DNA of 64,000 nucleotides from Flavobacterium gelidicaeli (GTDB lineage: Bacteria > Bacteroidota > Bacteroidia > Flavobacteriales > Flavobacteriaceae), in NCBI RefSeq assembly GCF_013294005.1, contig NZ_JABSNK010000011.1, positions 1 to 64,000 on the forward strand. Direction: 5' to 3'. The notes beneath the pieces were generated by a model that worked only from the letters and a program-made list of their open reading frames with translations, was not told the origin of the DNA and did not search any database. Both the position numbers and the translations under genes were made by a program. Shown piece by piece: positions 26,928 through 36,300 of the stretch (position 1 is its first letter; every line of letters starts with the position of its first letter).

Positions 26928-28409
26928 ATGAGAAAAATAAAAATAACCCTATCCCTCTTAGTTATACTAGGACTTAGTAGTAGTTGTGATGATTTCCTTT
27001 CGGAAGTTCCAGACAACAGAACACAATTAGACACACCAGAAAAAATTTCAGAAATATTAGTTAAAGCATATCCAGAAGCTAATTATATGGAATTTGCTGA
27101 AACAATGACTGATAATGTTTTTGACAGCGGTGATTTAACACTTACTACTGTTAAAAACAGTCAAAATTACAACTGGGAAATGCAGGAGAACATTGCTCAA
27201 GATACTCCTTCTAATTATTGGGATGCTTGCTATACAGCAATTGCGCACGCTAATCAAGCCTTAGATGCAATTGAAAAATTAGGAGATCCTTCTAATTTAT
27301 TACCTCAAAAGGGAGAAGCTTTATTAGCTAGAGCCTATTCACATTATATGTTAGTAAGTCTATTTTCTAAAAGGTACAATCCTGCAACTGCTAAAACAGA
27401 TCTAGGTATTCCTTACATATTAAAGCCTGAAACTGTATTACTTGCTCAATATAAAAGAAACTCTATTGAAGAAGTTTACAAGTTAATTAAAGCCGATTTA
27501 GAAGAAGGATTAGCCTTTGTAACAAGTGACTACAAACAACCTAAATTTCACTTTAATAGAGCTGCAGCAAATGCTTTTGCTAGTCGTTTCTATACTGTAA
27601 TAGGAGATTGGGATAGCGTTTTAGATGTTTCTAATGAATTAGGAAATAAACCTGGTTCTCAATTAAGAGATTATCAATCTTACTTAGATGTAGACTTTGA
27701 AACAGGTACTCGAAAATATTCTGATGAGGGTGAAAACACAAATCTTTTGATAGCTTCTGCATCTTCTATTTACTCTAGAAGTTTTTACATAAATAGGTTT
27801 CAATTAACGGGTGCAGATAGAGACTTGATGCTTGGTGCAAATACTAATTTAGTTAATAAAACGTATTTATATAGACCACTCTCTTATAATGGCCAAACTA
27901 CCCTTTTTATTCCAAAATTTGTAGAATATTTCAGATATACAAACGCTAACGCAGGTATTGGTCAACCGTTTGATGCACTAGTTCTATTAAGCAATGACGA
28001 GCTATTCTTAAATAGAATTGAAGCTCATGTAATGAACAACCAACTAGGTATAGCTAATGACGAAATTGATCATTTTCTATCGCTTAGAATAACTGATTAT
28101 GATGCTGCAACTGATAAGGTTTCTGAGGCTAAAATAGTAGCAAAATATCCAGTGATCAGTGATGAATATACGCCGTTTTATAGCTTAACACCCGTACAAA
28201 CTTCATACATTAAAGCACTTGCTGAAATGAGAAGAAGAGAGTTTCTTCACGAAGGTTTAAGATGGTTAGATATTAAACGATTTGCTTTAAAAGTAACTCA
28301 CAAAGCATTCAATCAAGCTGATAATGTTTTAGAAAAAGATGATTTACGTAAAGCAATTCAGTTGCCGTTACACGTAACAAATACAGGAATAGAAAAAAAC
28401 CCACGTTAA
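26928..28409 (+). CDS. SusD/RagB-family nutrient-binding outer membrane lipoprotein
   Basis: 493 aa. Lipobox SSSC (Cys20) followed by DDF, which resembles the acidic lipoprotein export signal reported for Bacteroidetes surface lipoproteins. N-terminal TPR-like SusD domain (NYWDACYTAIAHANQALDAIEKLG; GEALLARAYSHYMLVSLFSKRYNP) and C-terminal RagB/SusD region (ALAEMRRREFLHEGLRWLDIKRF). It caps the SusC barrel and captures ligand at the cell surface. 9 nt after susC, 13 nt before the metallohydrolase gene. Confidence 0.95.
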   Translation: MRKIKITLSLLVILGLSSSCDDFLSEVPDNRTQLDTPEKISEILVKAYPEANYMEFAETMTDNVFDSGDLTLTTVKNSQNYNWEMQENIAQDTPSNYWDACYTAIAHANQALDAIEKLGDPSNLLPQKGEALLARAYSHYMLVSLFSKRYNPATAKTDLGIPYILKPETVLLAQYKRNSIEEVYKLIKADLEEGLAFVTSDYKQPKFHFNRAAANAFASRFYTVIGDWDSVLDVSNELGNKPGSQLRDYQSYLDVDFETGTRKYSDEGENTNLLIASASSIYSRSFYINRFQLTGADRDLMLGANTNLVNKTYLYRPLSYNGQTTLFIPKFVEYFRYTNANAGIGQPFDALVLLSNDELFLNRIEAHVMNNQLGIANDEIDHFLSLRITDYDAATDKVSEAKIVAKYPVISDEYTPFYSLTPVQTSYIKALAEMRRREFLHEGLRWLDIKRFALKVTHKAFNQADNVLEKDDLRKAIQLPLHVTNTGIEKNPR

Positions 28410-28422
28410 TACCTTAATTAAA

Positions 28423-29280
28423 ATGAAAAAATTAAATCTATATAAAAAAGTAGTCGTACTTTCTTCGGTTTTATTCCTAGGAGCTTGCGCAAGTGAAGAC
28501 CCACTTAAAGAAAGTATTCTTGATGTGTCAATTCCAACAAAAACAACTTTAGATAATTGGATTGACACCAATTACCTTAACCCATACAATATTAATGTTC
28601 AGTATAAATGGAATCAAAATGTAGTAGACAACAATCGTTTTTTATTCCCTCCATTACAATCAAAAGTCCAGCCAGCTCTAGAAATAGTTCAAAAAATTTG
28701 GCTAGATAGTTACTCTACAGTTGGTGGAGCTGATTTTGTAAAAAAAATATCACCTAGGGAAATTGTTCTTGTTGGAGGATTAAATTTAAACACAACGGGG
28801 ACAAGAACTTTAGGTTTAGCCGAAGCTGGTTTAAGAATCACCTTATTTGAAACGGATTATGTAGTAAAAAACAACCGTGAAAGCGTAAAAATGTTTGTAC
28901 ATACTATTCAACACGAATATATTCATATATTAAATCAAACTAAACCTTTTGATGAAAAAGCATTAGCAAAAATAACTCCAACAGGTTATACTGCTAACTG
29001 GGATGCTACATCAACTGCTGTTGCTAACGAAGAAGGTTTTATTACTGATTATGCAAGATCAAACATAAACGAAGATTTTGCTGAAATGGCATCTACAATA
29101 ATAGGTAACACAGAAGATGAATACAATGCCATACTAGATGGAATAACTGATCCTGTAGCAGTAGCTAATATTAAGGCTAAAGAAGCGGTAATTGTAAAAT
29201 ATTTTAAAGATACATTCTCTATTAATATCTATGATTTGAGAGATGAAGTGGAAAAAAACACTATAGCAGTTACTAATTAA
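28423..29280 (+). CDS. Substrate import-associated zinc metallohydrolase lipoprotein
   Basis: 285 aa. Lipoprotein with Cys22 in LGAC. A gluzincin-type zinc motif HEYIH (His164, Glu165, His168) lies in HTIQHEYIHILNQ; a downstream NEDFAEMAS segment could supply the third ligand. It matches the TIGR04549-like family of putative peptidases found beside SusC/SusD pairs. It probably cleaves a peptide-containing or otherwise bound substrate at the cell surface before import. Embedded between susD and the DUF4302 gene in one operon. Confidence 0.87.
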   Translation: MKKLNLYKKVVVLSSVLFLGACASEDPLKESILDVSIPTKTTLDNWIDTNYLNPYNINVQYKWNQNVVDNNRFLFPPLQSKVQPALEIVQKIWLDSYSTVGGADFVKKISPREIVLVGGLNLNTTGTRTLGLAEAGLRITLFETDYVVKNNRESVKMFVHTIQHEYIHILNQTKPFDEKALAKITPTGYTANWDATSTAVANEEGFITDYARSNINEDFAEMASTIIGNTEDEYNAILDGITDPVAVANIKAKEAVIVKYFKDTFSINIYDLRDEVEKNTIAVTN

Positions 29281-29297
29281 TTTATATAAAAAACATT

Positions 29298-30635
29298 ATG
29301 AAATTAAAAACTATAATTAATTATCTATTGGTGGCTTTTATAGCCATACAATTGGTTTCTTGTGATAACAAAGAAACCCTCGATTCGCCTTTTGGTGCAA
29401 CACCCACTGAGCGTTTAAATGCGCAACAAACAGAATTAAATGATTTACTTGAATCATCTGAATTTGGTTGGAAAGCAGTCTATTTTACAGATACAACTCA
29501 ACTAGGTGGATTTACTCATGTATTTAAATTTAAAGATGGTGTTGTTGATATGGCATCAGATTATGATGATGACACTTCCATTTATTCTAGTGAATATAGT
29601 ATTGAATTAGGTAGTACTGTTAGCTTACTTTTTTCTACTAAAAATAGAATACATTTATTATCCGATTCAGATAACTACCCAACATCTGCATTAAGAGGAA
29701 AGGGATATAAAGGAGACTTTCAGTTTTTATATTATGGTCAAGAAGATGGTCAAATCATTTTTAGAACTAACAGAAGTTTTGAAGAATTACGTTTTGTTAA
29801 AGCTACTGCAGCTGACTGGACTGATTTAGCAAAAGGAAGAGCAATGATACCTAATGTAATAGGAGCTACTACAAGACCTCTATTTAGGTTATTAGAAACT
29901 AATGATGGATCAAAAATAAGTCAATTTGACTTTAACTTCACTACAGCTTCACGTTATGCTGTAGCCAATTCTATTGAATCAGGATCTAGTTTTTCATACA
30001 ACATGGGGATTGCATATACCCCTACAGGAATTATTGTTAGTCCTGCAGTAAAAATAGGCTCACAGAGCTTGTCTGAATTTACTTACGAAGAAAGTACTGG
30101 AAGTTTTAATGCCACTGGTACAGGAGGAGTTACGGCAACTATTAGATATTCTAATAAACCGCTAGTTATTACTGATGATTATTTAGCTCTCTTAGATGGA
30201 AATCCATCAACTGCTTTTGGTTATATAACTAGATTTTTAAGCGCTGCTCCAACTAACTCTGACGTTACAAAAAATTTGTTAGCTGAAATCAATGCAAACC
30301 TCCCTGCAGGTATAGCAATAGATAGAGTCCAACTTCAATTTAACACTGCATTTGGTAGTTACATAGTGTACACATTTACTGGAGGTAAAGGATCAGAATT
30401 TCATAATTTACAAGTTATTGAAGACCCTGTTAACAAAACAATCATATTTCAAGATCTTGGTTGGGATTCAGGCAGTACGCCAGCAGTATTAGCAAAAATA
30501 GATGCAGAATTACTTAACCCAAAAGGATTGTATGTAAAGCGTGAAAACTTCACATTTGGAGGACCTCCAAACAAAATATATACTTTTACAAGCGCATCTA
30601 GTAATTTCAGAATAACTACTTACGCATTTCAATAA
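29298..30635 (+). CDS. DUF4302 domain lipoprotein
   Basis: 445 aa. Lipobox LVSC (Cys22) followed by DNKE. N-terminal region matches DUF4302 (ERLNAQQTELNDLLESSEFGWKAVYF, GGFTHVFKFKDGVVDM), beta-rich throughout. DUF4302 genes commonly accompany SusCD plus the zinc metallohydrolase; function unknown, presumably accessory surface binding. Last gene of the uptake operon, 17 nt after its neighbour, followed by a strong terminator. Confidence 0.83.
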   Translation: MKLKTIINYLLVAFIAIQLVSCDNKETLDSPFGATPTERLNAQQTELNDLLESSEFGWKAVYFTDTTQLGGFTHVFKFKDGVVDMASDYDDDTSIYSSEYSIELGSTVSLLFSTKNRIHLLSDSDNYPTSALRGKGYKGDFQFLYYGQEDGQIIFRTNRSFEELRFVKATAADWTDLAKGRAMIPNVIGATTRPLFRLLETNDGSKISQFDFNFTTASRYAVANSIESGSSFSYNMGIAYTPTGIIVSPAVKIGSQSLSEFTYEESTGSFNATGTGGVTATIRYSNKPLVITDDYLALLDGNPSTAFGYITRFLSAAPTNSDVTKNLLAEINANLPAGIAIDRVQLQFNTAFGSYIVYTFTGGKGSEFHNLQVIEDPVNKTIIFQDLGWDSGSTPAVLAKIDAELLNPKGLYVKRENFTFGGPPNKIYTFTSASSNFRITTYAFQ

Positions 30636-30685
30636 TAAATATAATAACCAATTATATTGCACCCCGAGTAACCCCAAATCTTGGG

Positions 30686-30719
30686 AAGAGGCTGTCTGAA
30701 AAGACAGCCTCTTTTTTTT
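30686..30719 (+). terminator. Intrinsic terminator of the SusCD operon
   Basis: Perfect 12-bp stem AAGAGGCTGTCT/AGACAGCCTCTT, GAAA loop, T tract. A second small hairpin CCCAA-ATC-TTGGG (30673-30685) abuts it. Confidence 0.9.
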
Positions 30720-30839
30720 AAAATAAATTTCTTGTTGATTTTATTATTAACATTTGAAAAATTCACAAAGCTTTCATAAACCTAAAAAGCGTAACTTTAC
30801 TTTTTATTACTTTAGCATTAAATTTAGAAATTCAAACTT

Positions 30840-32429
30840 ATGCCTACCGACTGTATCAGCTATCAAAATTCTGGATATTTCTCGCCTTTGATGAATGATT
30901 ATTTAGACGAAAAATCAAACCTAGCACCACTATACAACCGTTTTCCGAAAATTGAAAACTTTGAAGCACAAATTCTTGAAAAACAAGCCAATTTTAATGA
31001 TGCCTCTAGAGCGCAGCTGGTAACTGTTTTACAAAAACAATACGAAGGATTAAACATTTCCCCATTAACTAAGCAGAATATTGAAGCTCTAAAAGGTTCC
31101 AATACTTTTACCGTTACAACAGGGCACCAACTTAATTTATTTAGTGGACCACTTTATTTTTTATATAAAATTATATCTACTATTAATCTTACTAAAGAAT
31201 TAAAAGAGAAATATCCTGCCTATAATTTTGTTCCTATTTATTGGATGGCGACTGAGGATCATGATTTTGAAGAAATAAACTATTTCAATTATAAAGGAAA
31301 AAAATTCAGATGGAATAAAGAAAGTACTGGACCTGTAGGGAGATTATCAACTGAAGGATTATCTGATTTTTTTGACATCTACCAGCAAGAATTAGGAACT
31401 AGCACGAACGCTACAACACTTAAAAAAATATTCAAAGAGGCGTATTTACAGCATGATAATCTAGCTAGTGCAACAAGACAGTTAGCTAATGCACTTTTTG
31501 GAGAACTAGGTTTAGTAATTATTGATGCTGATGAGCGCTCGTTGAAACAAAACTTTATTCCTTATATAAAGGAAGAACTTTTAAAACAAACTTCTCATAA
31601 AGCTGTTCTAGAAACAACTGAGCAACTAAAAGAATACAATATCCAAGTTAATCCTAGAGAGATAAACTTGTTTTATATTGAAGATGACTTACGAGAACGA
31701 ATCATTCTTGAAAACAATATTTATAGCATTAACAATACTAAAATGACGTTTTCAGAAACTGAAATAATACAACTTTTAAAAAACAATCCTGAAAAGTTTA
31801 GCCCTAATGTAATTATGCGTCCACTCTATCAAGAGGTCATATTACCCAATCTATGCTACATAGGTGGTGGAGGCGAAATTGCCTACTGGCTGGAATTAAA
31901 GTCGTTCTTTAATGCTGTGAATATTACTTTCCCAATGCTTTTAGTTCGTAATTCCGTTTTATTAGCAACCGAAAAGCAAATTAAAAAAATAGATAAGCTA
32001 AAATTGAGTTGGAGCGACTTATTTGCAAAACAATCACAACTTATAAATAAAGTCACTCAAAAAAGTTCTGAATTCCCAATTGATTTAACACCTCAAAAAG
32101 AACAATTACAGCAGCAATTTAAGGCTTTGTTTGAATTAGCGAAGCAAACAGATAAATCATTTACTGGAGCTGTAAAAGCGCAAGAAGTGAAGCAAACAAA
32201 AGGATTAGAGAGTTTAGAAAAACGTTTGCTAAAAGCACAAAAAAGAAAGTTTAGCGATGAAATTGAACGCACAACCGACTTACAAAATGAATTATTTCCT
32301 AACAAAAGTTTGCAAGAAAGACAAGCTAACTTCTCTGAGTTTTATCTTGAAAGTGGCGATAATTTAATTCCGAAATTGATTGCAAGTTTGCATCCGCTAG
32401 AGCAAAAATTTGAAATTATTACGTTATAA
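30840..32429 (+). CDS. bshC: Bacillithiol synthase BshC (cysteine-adding enzyme)
   Basis: 529 aa, normal length. Adds cysteine to GlcN-malate in the last step of bacillithiol synthesis. Rossmann-like core with TTGHQLNLFSGPLYFLYKI and WMATEDHDFEEINYF, PLYQEVILPNLCYIGGGGEIAYWLELK, and a C-terminal coiled-coil region (about 385-480). Cytoplasmic. 410 nt... of upstream DNA are shared with the SusCD terminator region, and no complete promoter was recognised. Presence implies bacillithiol as the low-molecular-weight thiol in this organism. Confidence 0.94.
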   Translation: MPTDCISYQNSGYFSPLMNDYLDEKSNLAPLYNRFPKIENFEAQILEKQANFNDASRAQLVTVLQKQYEGLNISPLTKQNIEALKGSNTFTVTTGHQLNLFSGPLYFLYKIISTINLTKELKEKYPAYNFVPIYWMATEDHDFEEINYFNYKGKKFRWNKESTGPVGRLSTEGLSDFFDIYQQELGTSTNATTLKKIFKEAYLQHDNLASATRQLANALFGELGLVIIDADERSLKQNFIPYIKEELLKQTSHKAVLETTEQLKEYNIQVNPREINLFYIEDDLRERIILENNIYSINNTKMTFSETEIIQLLKNNPEKFSPNVIMRPLYQEVILPNLCYIGGGGEIAYWLELKSFFNAVNITFPMLLVRNSVLLATEKQIKKIDKLKLSWSDLFAKQSQLINKVTQKSSEFPIDLTPQKEQLQQQFKALFELAKQTDKSFTGAVKAQEVKQTKGLESLEKRLLKAQKRKFSDEIERTTDLQNELFPNKSLQERQANFSEFYLESGDNLIPKLIASLHPLEQKFEIITL

Positions 32430-32483
32430 TGATTTTTGACACACTATAATAGAAAAATTGTAACATTATTAAACAAAAAAAAC

Positions 32484-32491
32484 TATTTTTG
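32484..32491 (+). promoter_or_regulatory. Candidate -7 box for ndk
   Basis: TATTTTTG followed by CACAAAATC, 23 nt ahead of the ndk start. A TTG at 32458-32460 is 23 nt upstream, slightly too far for the consensus. Confidence 0.4.
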
Positions 32492-32514
32492 CACAAAATC
32501 TAAAAAATAAAAAA

Positions 32515-32934
32515 ATGGCTACTAATAGAACATTTACAATGATTAAGCCTGATGCTGTTGCTAACGGACACATCGGAAACATTCTTGCAATGATTACTAA
32601 TGCAGGTTTCAAAATCGTTTCTTTAAAATTAACTCAACTTACAATTGCTGATGCACAAGCGTTTTACGCAGTTCACGCTGCTAGACCTTTCTACGGTGAA
32701 TTAGTTGAATTTATGTCAAGAGGACCAATTGTTGCTGCTATTTTAGAAAAAGACAATGCAGTTGAAGATTTCAGAAATTTAATTGGTGCTACAAACCCAG
32801 CTGAAGCTGCTGAAGGAACTATCCGTAAAGCATACGCTACTTCTATTGGAGAAAATGCAGTTCACGGTTCTGACAGTGATGAAAACGCAGCTATCGAAGG
32901 TGCTTTCCATTTTGCAGGAAGAGAGCAGTTCTAA
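32515..32934 (+). CDS. ndk: Nucleoside diphosphate kinase
   Basis: 139 aa, full length. Transfers the gamma phosphate from ATP to NDPs through a phosphohistidine. Motifs: [11 protein letters not shown] near the N-terminus, [35 protein letters not shown], and catalytic His117 in NAVHGSDS. Monocistronic between bshC and a strong terminator. Confidence 0.96.
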   Translation: MATNRTFTMIKPDAVANGHIGNILAMITNAGFKIVSLKLTQLTIADAQAFYAVHAARPFYGELVEFMSRGPIVAAILEKDNAVEDFRNLIGATNPAEAAEGTIRKAYATSIGENAVHGSDSDENAAIEGAFHFAGREQF

Positions 32935-32989
32935 TAAGAAAATACAGTACACTCTTTTTATATTCGAAAATAAAAAAAGAGCTCTTTAT

Positions 32990-33024
32990 AAAAGTGGACG
33001 TTAATCTTAACGTCCACTTTTTTT
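32990..33024 (+). terminator. Intrinsic terminator of ndk
   Basis: Very strong stem AAAAGTGGACGTT/AACGTCCACTTTT followed by T tract; the sequence GTCCACTTTTTT is then repeated once more at 33026-33037. Confidence 0.88.
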
Positions 33025-33174
33025 TGTCCACTTTTTTGTACCTTTATTAGAGTACCAAGAACCACTAAAGTATAGTACTTTATTTATCCCATCAAGCGCA
33101 GTTAAAATACGGTAACATGTCTCTATTTCGTTCTAATGGTAATTGGATTCTGTTTTAAATAGTAATAGAAATAA

Positions 33175-33591
33175 CTATTGTGCATTAACAATATTATAGA
33201 CAATGATTTTATCTTTATAAGTAATATAGAGTTGTTTTCTATTGTCTTGTTTTTTTCGAGTAATGATAGCTACCACACAATCCTCTCCGTTCGTGTCTTT
33301 ACAAACAAAGGAATATACAATATCTGATTCATTCTCTTCAGTAGGTTCATAAGCTGCAATCTCAAATAATTGAACTAAAGGTAAATAAACTACAAACCTG
33401 TTTTTTTCAGTATCTAAATTTATTGAGATAGTAACCAGCTTCAAATCAGACCAACTACCCCATTTTCCTCTTTCATTTTTTTCAAGAACACTAAAACCTG
33501 ATGTTCTAAATTTATAATTTTGTGCAAAGGATTGCTGTATTCCTAAAAACAAAAAAAAAGCTATTGCATATACTTTATAATTATTCATCAT
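33175..33591 (-). CDS. Secreted protein of unknown function
   Basis: 138 aa. Signal peptide (1-23, ending SFAQ). The mature part is beta-rich, with GFSVLEKNERGKWGSWSDLKLV and a central Cys pair (VCKDTNGEDC) that could form a disulphide. No family recognised. It follows the nitronate monooxygenase-like gene by 8 nt and probably shares its transcript with that gene and the subtilase. The start could be either of two adjacent ATG codons. Confidence 0.6.
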   Translation of the reverse strand: MMNNYKVYAIAFFLFLGIQQSFAQNYKFRTSGFSVLEKNERGKWGSWSDLKLVTISINLDTEKNRFVVYLPLVQLFEIAAYEPTEENESDIVYSFVCKDTNGEDCVVAIITRKKQDNRKQLYITYKDKIIVYNIVNAQ

Positions 33592-33599
33592 GATTTCAA

Positions 33600-34544
33600 T
33601 TAAAAACTAAAGGAAGCTACTTCGTTCTGTGCCATTTTAAATTCAGCTATCATTTCATCAATAATAGTCGCTGATGATTTTATTTCATGAATCAATCCTG
33701 CAACTTGACCTATTTCTAACTCACCTTCAATTAAATCACCTTCAAACATACCTCGTTTAGCTCTTGCTCTACCTAAAAGCGATATTAATTCCTCCTTGTT
33801 TCCGTGATTTGCATAGAGTTCTTGAACATCATTAAAAAACTTATTTTTTACCAATCGTACAGGCGCAAGCTCTTTAAGTGTTAATTGCGTCCCTCCTTCT
33901 CCTACTTCAACAATTGTTTGTTTAAAATTATCATGTGCCGATGATTCTAATGAAGCGGCAAACCTACTTCCTACTTGTACTCCATCAGCACCAAGCGCGA
34001 TAGCAGCTAGCATTGCACGACCGGTACCTATTCCTCCCGCTGCAATAACCGGAATTTTTATTTTTTCTTTCACCATCGGAATCAAAGTCAACGTTGTTGT
34101 TTCATCACGTCCATTGTGTCCTCCCGCTTCAAAACCCTCAACAACAATGGCATCAACCCCTGCATCTTGTGCTTTTAAAGCAAAAACAGTACTACTTACA
34201 ACATGTATCACTTGTATTCCGTTTTCTTTTAAATAAGGAGTCCAAGTTTTAGGATTACCAGCCGATGTAAAAACAATTTTCACACCTTCTTCAACAATAA
34301 TCTTCATAATTTCGTCTATATTAGGATACAACATAGGAACGTTAACACCAAAAGGGTTTGTTGTGGATTTTTTACATTTTTGAATATGTTCTCGCAACAC
34401 CTCTGGATACATTGACCCAGCTCCTATAAGTCCTAAACCACCTGCGTTACTCACGGCACTAGCTAATTTATAACCACTAACCCAGATCATTCCTCCTTGA
34501 ATAATAGGGTATTTAATATTGAAAAGTTTGGTAATCTTATTCAT
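33600..34544 (-). CDS. Nitronate monooxygenase/FabK-family FMN enzyme
   Basis: 314 aa. TIM-barrel FMN protein: YPIIQGGMIWVSGYKLASAVSNAGGLGLIG at the N-terminus, VVEGFEAGGHNGRDE with the conserved His, IPVIAAGGIGTGRAMLAAIALGADGVQVGSRF for phosphate/FMN binding. The family includes nitronate monooxygenases and the enoyl-ACP reductase FabK; sequence alone does not settle which. 13 nt downstream of the subtilase gene and 8 nt upstream of a small secreted-protein gene. Confidence 0.83.
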   Translation of the reverse strand: MNKITKLFNIKYPIIQGGMIWVSGYKLASAVSNAGGLGLIGAGSMYPEVLREHIQKCKKSTTNPFGVNVPMLYPNIDEIMKIIVEEGVKIVFTSAGNPKTWTPYLKENGIQVIHVVSSTVFALKAQDAGVDAIVVEGFEAGGHNGRDETTTLTLIPMVKEKIKIPVIAAGGIGTGRAMLAAIALGADGVQVGSRFAASLESSAHDNFKQTIVEVGEGGTQLTLKELAPVRLVKNKFFNDVQELYANHGNKEELISLLGRARAKRGMFEGDLIEGELEIGQVAGLIHEIKSSATIIDEMIAEFKMAQNEVASFSF

Positions 34545-34557
34545 CGAATAGTACTAT

Positions 34558-36189
34558 TTACTGTTTTATTATTTTTCCGTTTTTAACAAACGAATCTGTT
34601 TCAAATGTATAGAAATATACCCCATTACTTAAAGATTGTAATGAAATAAAACTAGATTCTTTATTTATATTTTCCTCCAAAACTTTTTTTCCTAATGTAC
34701 TATAAAAATATACTTTTCCATTATTGAAATCTTTTGGTACGGGAAATTGAACTAAATCTTTAGTTGGATTAGGATAGATATAAAAATCATTAGCAATAAA
34801 GTCTCTAGCACTTAGATTTTTGGCTACAGCCAAACTAAAGTCGGGAATTCCGTATCCATAGTTATTATCTGGACTTGTAAAACGATCTGCCGATTCTACA
34901 ATTATCGCTCTAATTTCTTTATTGGTTTTATCAGGTAATGCTTGCCACAAACAAGCAACCATCCCTGCTATGACTGGGCTAGAAAATGAAGTTCCATTTG
35001 CTGTGGTGATCTGGCCAAATTCATTTGATAAAACAGTCGCAAATCCTTGTGCCATTACATCTGGTTTAATTCTACTATCATACGAAGGTCCTATTGAACT
35101 AAATGAAACACGAGATTTACTACTATTAACTGCACCAATTGTCAAAACCGAAACAGCATCTGCCGGAGCAGCAATATGAGGATTAATAGAGCTTCCTGAA
35201 TTACCCGCCGAAATTACGACCATCATTCCTCTACTAAAAGCAATCTCAGCACCTCTTGAAATAAATGTAGTTTGCCCATCCATTTGCGCATAAGTATGAC
35301 TATAGGAACTATTATCAAAATCAAAATATCCTAATGAACTATTGATAATATCCACACCTAAGCTATCTGCTTTTTCAGCTGCTTCTACCCAAAGCGATTC
35401 TTCAACAGGGTTTTCGGCATTTTCATCCTCTGTAATGAATAAATAAAAACTTGCATCTGGTGCTGTACCCACTAACGAATTATCAATATAACCTCCCATT
35501 GTCGATAGAACAGAGGTTCCGTGCGAACTTGAAGCATAAAAATCTTCCTTTCTATTCACAAAATCATATCCTCCTAAAATTTGATTGTTATCACGTAATC
35601 TTTTAAAAGGCGCAGTAGTATTTACTCCCGGAAAACCAGCATCTAAAATGGCAACAACTTTTCCAGAACCAGTATAATTTTGCTGATGCAAAAGGTCTCC
35701 TTTTAACATTGTTATTTGGTTAGATGAAGCTCCATAATTATAATTCACCGCTGTTTCTTCTACTTTAGTGATCGCTCTAGCTTGAGTAAGCCTGTTAATT
35801 TTATTAGATTGAATTAATCGACCGGTCCCGTTTAAACTTTTATTCGCAAAATCTACTTTGTCAACAAAATCAATTGTTTTCAAGCCATTAATTGCTGTTT
35901 GAGTTCCTCTAATATGTAACGCATTTAGCCATTTAGACTTAGCCATTACCGTAATTCCTGCTACTGATTTTATGTTATTGATGTAGGTTTGATCAATAGG
36001 AATATCTTTTAAATCAAATGCAATTTTTTGATTAGCTCTTCTGTCAATAGCCCTTTGAGTGAGCATTTTTAACGGAGAATCAAGATAAGTTTGTGCATTA
36101 GACTTTTCTTTAAAGTACACCCAAGCATCCTCTTGTGCAAAAGTGATTGTTGTCATTGATAAAAAAAGTAGTAGGTAAAGCTTTTTCAT
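34558..36189 (-). CDS. Subtilisin-like S8 serine protease with T9SS C-terminal sorting domain
   Basis: 543 aa from the ATG at 36189 (a TTG two codons earlier is possible). Signal peptide ends at about residue 18 (TFAQ). Inhibitor-like prodomain to about 170, then the S8 triad: Asp183 (VAILDAG), His223 (SSHGTS), Ser401 (GTSFSSPVIAG), with oxyanion Asn in SAGNSG. Residues from about 465 form a type A sorting domain (FYIYPNPTKD ... NGVYFYTFETDSFVKNGKIIKQ), which sends proteins through the type IX system with removal of the tail. Secreted or surface-bound protease. First gene of a three-gene transcript. Confidence 0.92.
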   Translation of the reverse strand: MKKLYLLLFLSMTTITFAQEDAWVYFKEKSNAQTYLDSPLKMLTQRAIDRRANQKIAFDLKDIPIDQTYINNIKSVAGITVMAKSKWLNALHIRGTQTAINGLKTIDFVDKVDFANKSLNGTGRLIQSNKINRLTQARAITKVEETAVNYNYGASSNQITMLKGDLLHQQNYTGSGKVVAILDAGFPGVNTTAPFKRLRDNNQILGGYDFVNRKEDFYASSSHGTSVLSTMGGYIDNSLVGTAPDASFYLFITEDENAENPVEESLWVEAAEKADSLGVDIINSSLGYFDFDNSSYSHTYAQMDGQTTFISRGAEIAFSRGMMVVISAGNSGSSINPHIAAPADAVSVLTIGAVNSSKSRVSFSSIGPSYDSRIKPDVMAQGFATVLSNEFGQITTANGTSFSSPVIAGMVACLWQALPDKTNKEIRAIIVESADRFTSPDNNYGYGIPDFSLAVAKNLSARDFIANDFYIYPNPTKDLVQFPVPKDFNNGKVYFYSTLGKKVLEENINKESSFISLQSLSNGVYFYTFETDSFVKNGKIIKQ

Positions 36190-36234
36190 AATCAATTATT
36201 AAATTAGTGTACTAAACTACTAATTATAAATAAT

Positions 36235-36276
36235 AAAAACCAGACTACAGTAAATAAAACTGTAGTCTGGTTTTTT
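36235..36276 (-). terminator. Intrinsic terminator of mnmA
   Basis: 17-bp perfect stem (AAAAACCAGACTACAGT with ACTGTAGTCTGGTTTTT) and 7-nt loop, 25 nt after the mnmA stop. Works in either direction. Confidence 0.88.
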
Positions 36277-36300
36277 GACTTTTATATAAATAAGGATGCT

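Noticed and set aside
32783..33004. Plus-strand frame overlapping the 3' end of ndk
   Set aside because: A shadow of ndk that ends in its terminator.
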